Shown piece after piece: positions 49,979 to 52,962 of a DNA stretch of 52,962 nt. The position numbers and the translations under genes were made by a program. The first letter of the stretch is position 1. Every line of letters starts with the position of its first letter. Origin of the DNA: CAZTAO01 sp964611645 (lineage in GTDB: Bacteria; Armatimonadota; UBA5829); assembly GCA_964611645.1 (NCBI GenBank), contig CAZTAO010000034.1, forward strand, positions 1 through 52,962, written 5' to 3'. The notes beneath the pieces are model-generated. The model made no database searches, was not told the origin of the DNA, and saw only the letters and a program-made list of their open reading frames with translations.

Positions 49979-50824
49979 TCACCAAGTCTTTCTCCTCCTG
50001 AAGCGGGTCCTGATGGCGGCGGCAACCGTGCTCATACTCAACACCAGCATCAAAAGAGTAAACGCGGTTCCCCACTGCACCCTCTCTGGTGTGTCAAACA
50101 TCTCCGCCGACATCACGTACAACTGGTAAGGCAGGGCCATGCAGTCGTCAAATGCAGACTTCGGCAGCCGGGGAAGGTAGAACGCTGCGGCGGTGAACAT
50201 GATCGGGGCAGTTTCGCCCACAGCCCTGCCGACTCCGAGAATCACGCCTGTGACAATCCCGGTAGCGGCGTTGGGAAGCACCACCCGCCAGATGGTCTGC
50301 CACTTGCTCGCTCCCAGGCCCAGGCTGGCGTCTCGGAAAGACTGCGGGACAGTCAATAGCGCCTCTTCCGAGGCAGTTATGACCACCGGCAGCACCATCA
50401 GTGAGAGTGTCAGCGACCCCGCCAGAATGCTCTTGCCGAAATGCAGGAACAAAACGAACAACCCGAAGCCGAAAAGCCCATAGACAATCGACGGCACCCC
50501 CGCAAGGTTCACTATCGCAAGCCGAACCAGCCGGGTGAGCGTGTTTTTCTTCGCGTATTCGGTTAGATACACAGCGGCCAACACGCCGACCGGCACCGCG
50601 AAGATGAGGGTCCCCAACATCAAGCAAGCGCTTCCGACCAGCGCAGGCAATATGCCGCCTTCCCGCATTCCGTTGCGAGGCATCTCGGTCAGAAACGACC
50701 AGTTGATCGACGGCGCGCCTTTGACGACTAGATAGAGTATTACGGCCACCACTGGCGCAACAATCAGCAGCGATGCCAACCCCAGAAGACCAAACACCAG
50801 CTTCTCTTTCAGCCGCTTGTTCAT
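49979..50824 (-). CDS. pstA: Phosphate ABC transporter permease PstA
   Basis: A 281-residue permease with six helices and the inner-membrane EAA-type loop (EEALLTVPQSFRDASLGLGASKWQT). Its start overlaps the pstC stop (ATGA). Length and order (second permease in pstSCAB) support PstA. Confidence 0.94.
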   Translation of the reverse strand: MNKRLKEKLVFGLLGLASLLIVAPVVAVILYLVVKGAPSINWSFLTEMPRNGMREGGILPALVGSACLMLGTLIFAVPVGVLAAVYLTEYAKKNTLTRLVRLAIVNLAGVPSIVYGLFGFGLFVLFLHFGKSILAGSLTLSLMVLPVVITASEEALLTVPQSFRDASLGLGASKWQTIWRVVLPNAATGIVTGVILGVGRAVGETAPIMFTAAAFYLPRLPKSAFDDCMALPYQLYVMSAEMFDTPERVQWGTAFTLLMLVLSMSTVAAAIRTRFRRRKTW

Positions 50825-51759
50825 CGCTTGACCCTCCGCAGCGCGAGGTCGGCTATGAGGTTTATGGCGAAGGTTATCAGAAGCAGCGTCAGCCCGACTG
50901 CAAACAAAGCAAAGTAGTGAGGCGAGCCTTGAACCGTATCGCCCATCTCCAACGCAACAGTGGCTGTCATTGTGCGGACCGGCCCGAGGAAATATGGGAC
51001 AATGTCCGCGAGGCCGTTGGGGATGTTGGATGCGTTGCCAGCAACCATAAGCACTGTCATAGTCTCACCCACAGCCCTGCCGACTCCCAGCATGCACGCG
51101 GCGACTATTCCACTCTTGGCCGCAGGAACCACAACGCTCCGAATGGTTTCCCATTTCCCCGCGCCAAGCGCCAGGGAACCGTCGCGGTAGGACTTAGGCA
51201 CTGCGACTATGGCGTCTTCGGAGATAGATATGATGGTCGGGGCGGCCATAAAGGCAAGCATCACCGAACCGGTCAGCGCAGTCAGCCCGATGGGCAGGTT
51301 CAGCAGGTTTTGCAGAAATGGAGCGGCAACGGTGATCCCGATGAAACCTATCACCACCGACGGGATTCCGGCCAGCACTTCGATAGTCGGCTTGAGTATC
51401 TCCCGCACCGGTCTGGGCGCGACCTCGGCCAGGTAGATGGCGCAGGCAACGCCCAAGGGGATTGCAATGATCACTGCCCCCAGGGTAACGAAGAATGACC
51501 CCATCAGGAGCGGCACAAGCCCGAACTGCTCGGACTCGGGAGTCCACGTCCTGCCCGTAAGAAGACCCCAGACCGAATGCGTTTTGAATATCGGAATGGT
51601 GTCTTTGAGCAGAAAGGCAAAGATCAGGAGCATAGTCAGTATGGCGACGGAACCGTTGGCGGTGATGATCCACGCTACAACACGGTCTTTCCACCCCCCG
51701 AATCTCTGCTTCCGAAGCTGCCTGCCCACATTTACCAGGTTGTCAGATGGTTTGCGCAC
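50821..51759 (-). CDS. pstC: Phosphate ABC transporter permease PstC
   Basis: A 312-residue permease with an N-terminal helix (about 30-50), a periplasmic loop and five more helices, with the EAA-type loop EDAIVAVPKSYRDGSLALGA. The start is GTG at 51759, with AAGGG eight bases upstream. It has its own copy of the Pho promoter block, so it can be transcribed apart from pstS. Confidence 0.94.
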   Translation of the reverse strand: MRKPSDNLVNVGRQLRKQRFGGWKDRVVAWIITANGSVAILTMLLIFAFLLKDTIPIFKTHSVWGLLTGRTWTPESEQFGLVPLLMGSFFVTLGAVIIAIPLGVACAIYLAEVAPRPVREILKPTIEVLAGIPSVVIGFIGITVAAPFLQNLLNLPIGLTALTGSVMLAFMAAPTIISISEDAIVAVPKSYRDGSLALGAGKWETIRSVVVPAAKSGIVAACMLGVGRAVGETMTVLMVAGNASNIPNGLADIVPYFLGPVRTMTATVALEMGDTVQGSPHYFALFAVGLTLLLITFAINLIADLALRRVKR

Positions 51760-51790
51760 TTGGTATGCCCTTCAATTGTCTTCTGGAGCC

Positions 51791-51849
51791 ACTATATCTT
51801 AGCCGCCAATTACTACAGGAAGACTACACTCGGATTGCCGCTTGACTGC
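51791..51849 (-). promoter_or_regulatory. Pho-box-like promoter of pstC
   Basis: Minus strand GTGTAG and CTGTAG start 11 bases apart (51829-51824 and 51818-51813), then TATAGT lies at 51796-51791. The region matches the pstS promoter block (52841-52891) at 40 of 51 positions without gaps. PhoB sites are direct repeats of 11-base units replacing the -35, as seen here. Confidence 0.7.
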
Positions 51850-51870
51850 CAGATAGCAACACGAGCCAGA

Positions 51871-51903
51871 GAGTAGGGGAATGCGCGCTCACATCCCCTA
51901 CTC
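51871..51903. terminator. Hairpin after pstS
   Basis: Arms GAGTAGGGGA and TCCCCTACTC pair perfectly (10 pairs) around a 13-base loop, four bases after the pstS stop. There is no T tract, so it may be a partial terminator or an mRNA 3'-end protector that keeps pstS mRNA above the rest. Confidence 0.6.
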
Positions 51904-51907
51904 CCTG

Positions 51908-52789
51908 CTACAGGGGCATGTATCCGGACTCGGGCACTATTGCCTGGCCTTCTTCGCTGGTGCAGAACTTCAGAAACTCGGCGGCCAGACCGCTGGGCTT
52001 GCCCATAGTGTAGGCGAGCAGGTAGCGGAAGAGGGGATAGCTGCCGTCTTTGATGGTATCGTCCGATGGGAGGATTCCCGGGGATCCCTCTTCCCGCGAG
52101 ACAGAAAGCATCTTCACCTTGCCGGAGTCAACGAAGCTCTCCGCATAAGCAATGCCCACGTAGCCGATAGCATCCGGCGACTGCGCAACAGCCTGGGCTA
52201 CCGCCTGGTTGGAGGCCAGTCCCAGCATGTCTTTCTTGTACGGGTCATCACCGAGAACCGCTTCCTGGAAGTAACCGAATGTGCCGGATGAGGAGTCTCG
52301 GCCAACCGCCACAATCTTGCCGCTGCTGTTTCCCCCAACCTGCTTCCAGTTGGAAATCTTGCCGGAGTATATGCCGGCAAGCTGCGACATATTAATCTGG
52401 GTGAGGTTGTTGGAGCTGTTAACTACTATCGCCAGCCCGTCTTTGCACAGCCTGGTCTCAGTCAGTTCCGTGTTTTGAGATTTGGCGGTATCCAGCTCTT
52501 TCTTCTTCGCTTCGCGGGAGGCGTTGGCGATATCGCAGGAACCGTTGATCAACGAGGATATCCCAACTCCGCTGCCTCCGCCACTGACCGATATGGACGC
52601 GTCCGGGTACTTGTCCATAAACTTCTCAGCAAACAACTGGGACAGGGGGAGAACGGTGGTCGATCCCGCTATCTTGATACTCCCGCTAATGGCGCTGCCA
52701 CCCTCGGAACCCTCATCATTCCTGCCACATCCCGCTCCCACAAAAGCCAGAAGCGCAATCAACAGCGCCGCCACGATTATTCTCTTCAT
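51908..52789 (-). CDS. pstS: Phosphate-binding lipoprotein PstS
   Basis: A 293-residue substrate-binding protein with a lipobox ending GAGC (Cys20). Phosphate-loop motifs are SIKIAGSTTVLPLSQLF near the front and GRDSSSGTFGYF in the middle, as in the PstS/phosphate-binding family. The start is ATG at 52789 with AGGAGGGGG before it. It is the first gene of the pst operon and has its own Pho-box-like promoter. Confidence 0.95.
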   Translation of the reverse strand: MKRIIVAALLIALLAFVGAGCGRNDEGSEGGSAISGSIKIAGSTTVLPLSQLFAEKFMDKYPDASISVSGGGSGVGISSLINGSCDIANASREAKKKELDTAKSQNTELTETRLCKDGLAIVVNSSNNLTQINMSQLAGIYSGKISNWKQVGGNSSGKIVAVGRDSSSGTFGYFQEAVLGDDPYKKDMLGLASNQAVAQAVAQSPDAIGYVGIAYAESFVDSGKVKMLSVSREEGSPGILPSDDTIKDGSYPLFRYLLAYTMGKPSGLAAEFLKFCTSEEGQAIVPESGYMPL

Positions 52790-52832
52790 GCTGGTTTCCC
52801 CCTCCTGTTTTCGACTATCTAACAGTATAACC

Positions 52833-52891
52833 ATAATACCTTAGCCGCTAATCCTTACAGCAGGGCTACAGCCAGATTGCCGCTTGGCTGC
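52833..52891 (-). promoter_or_regulatory. Pho-box-like promoter of pstS
   Basis: Minus strand CTGTAG (52871-52866) and CTGTAA (52860-52855) are 11 bases apart, and TATTAT lies at 52838-52833 at the position of the pstC -10. The block is the paralogue of 51799-51849. The leader would be about 37 bases. Confidence 0.72.
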
Positions 52892-52931
52892 ACATTCCAA
52901 AAACGCCCTGCCCCGCCCCCGGTTTTTCTTG

Positions 52932-52957
52932 GACACAGAAATGAGGTAAACTGTGTC
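52932..52957. other. Inverted repeat at the window edge
   Basis: GACACAG (52932-52938) and CTGTGTC (52951-52957) are a 7-base inverted repeat around a 12-base spacer. It may belong to the promoter of a gene that starts beyond the window. No function can be read from it alone. Confidence 0.35.
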
Positions 52958-52962
52958 TATGG

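Noticed and set aside
1..52962. tRNA, rRNA, riboswitch and prophage genes
   Set aside because: I looked for conserved tRNA arms, rRNA blocks and integrase or transposase genes and found none I could support.

Overview
The window reads as a chromosomal segment of a diderm bacterium with moderately high G+C. It carries LptF/LptG and LptD-type outer-membrane biogenesis genes, cytochrome c maturation System I, planctomycete-style DUF1549/DUF1553 and DUF1501 genes, and two large OPT-like (DUF6785-type) membrane proteins. That mix is most like Armatimonadota or a neighbouring environmental lineage; this is inference from gene content, not a phylogeny. Gene starts are often TTG with a strong Shine-Dalgarno sequence. 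I see no rRNA, tRNA, CRISPR array, transposase or prophage. No gene-free stretch exceeds 300 bases; the longest are 30482-30731 and 46163-46410, both promoter regions.

Layout. 74-1306: DUF2207-like membrane protein. 1464-3398 and 3513-6919: argS, diverging from an lptF/G-lptD pair, each with an extended -10 promoter. 7369-13196 (minus): System I genes ccmA-B (fused), ccmC, a 31-residue ccmD, ccmE with a CxxxY motif, ccmF, then a seven-heme lipoprotein cytochrome. 13293-26787 (minus): a cassette of two OPT-like proteins, an uncharacterised protein, a PqqD-like protein, an FtsX permease, two MacB/LolD-type ATPases and a 1,637-residue fusion of a ligand-less M28-like domain with an FtsX permease. 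This is the best candidate for an undescribed system. 26877-30481 (minus): secreted alpha/beta hydrolase and two tandem Asp-box sialidase-like proteins. 30732-37045 (plus): DUF1549/DUF1553, DUF1501, a large secreted PPC-type protein and a RidA-like protein, closely packed.

37076-46162 (minus): an efflux operon starting with a CsoR-family repressor that has its own palindromic operator, then thioredoxin, TolC, a serpin lipoprotein, DUF2892, adaptor, RND pump and a tandem universal stress protein. The repressor keeps both cysteines but lacks the copper-ligand histidine, so persulfide or thiol stress is as likely a signal as copper. 46411-52789: a PhoR-like kinase (plus) convergent with pstS-pstC-pstA-pstB-phoU (minus). 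Both pstS and pstC are preceded by copies of one 51-base promoter block with Pho-box-like direct repeats and matched -10 elements.

Hairpin-type dispersed repeats fill many intergenic spaces, and some touch start or stop codons.
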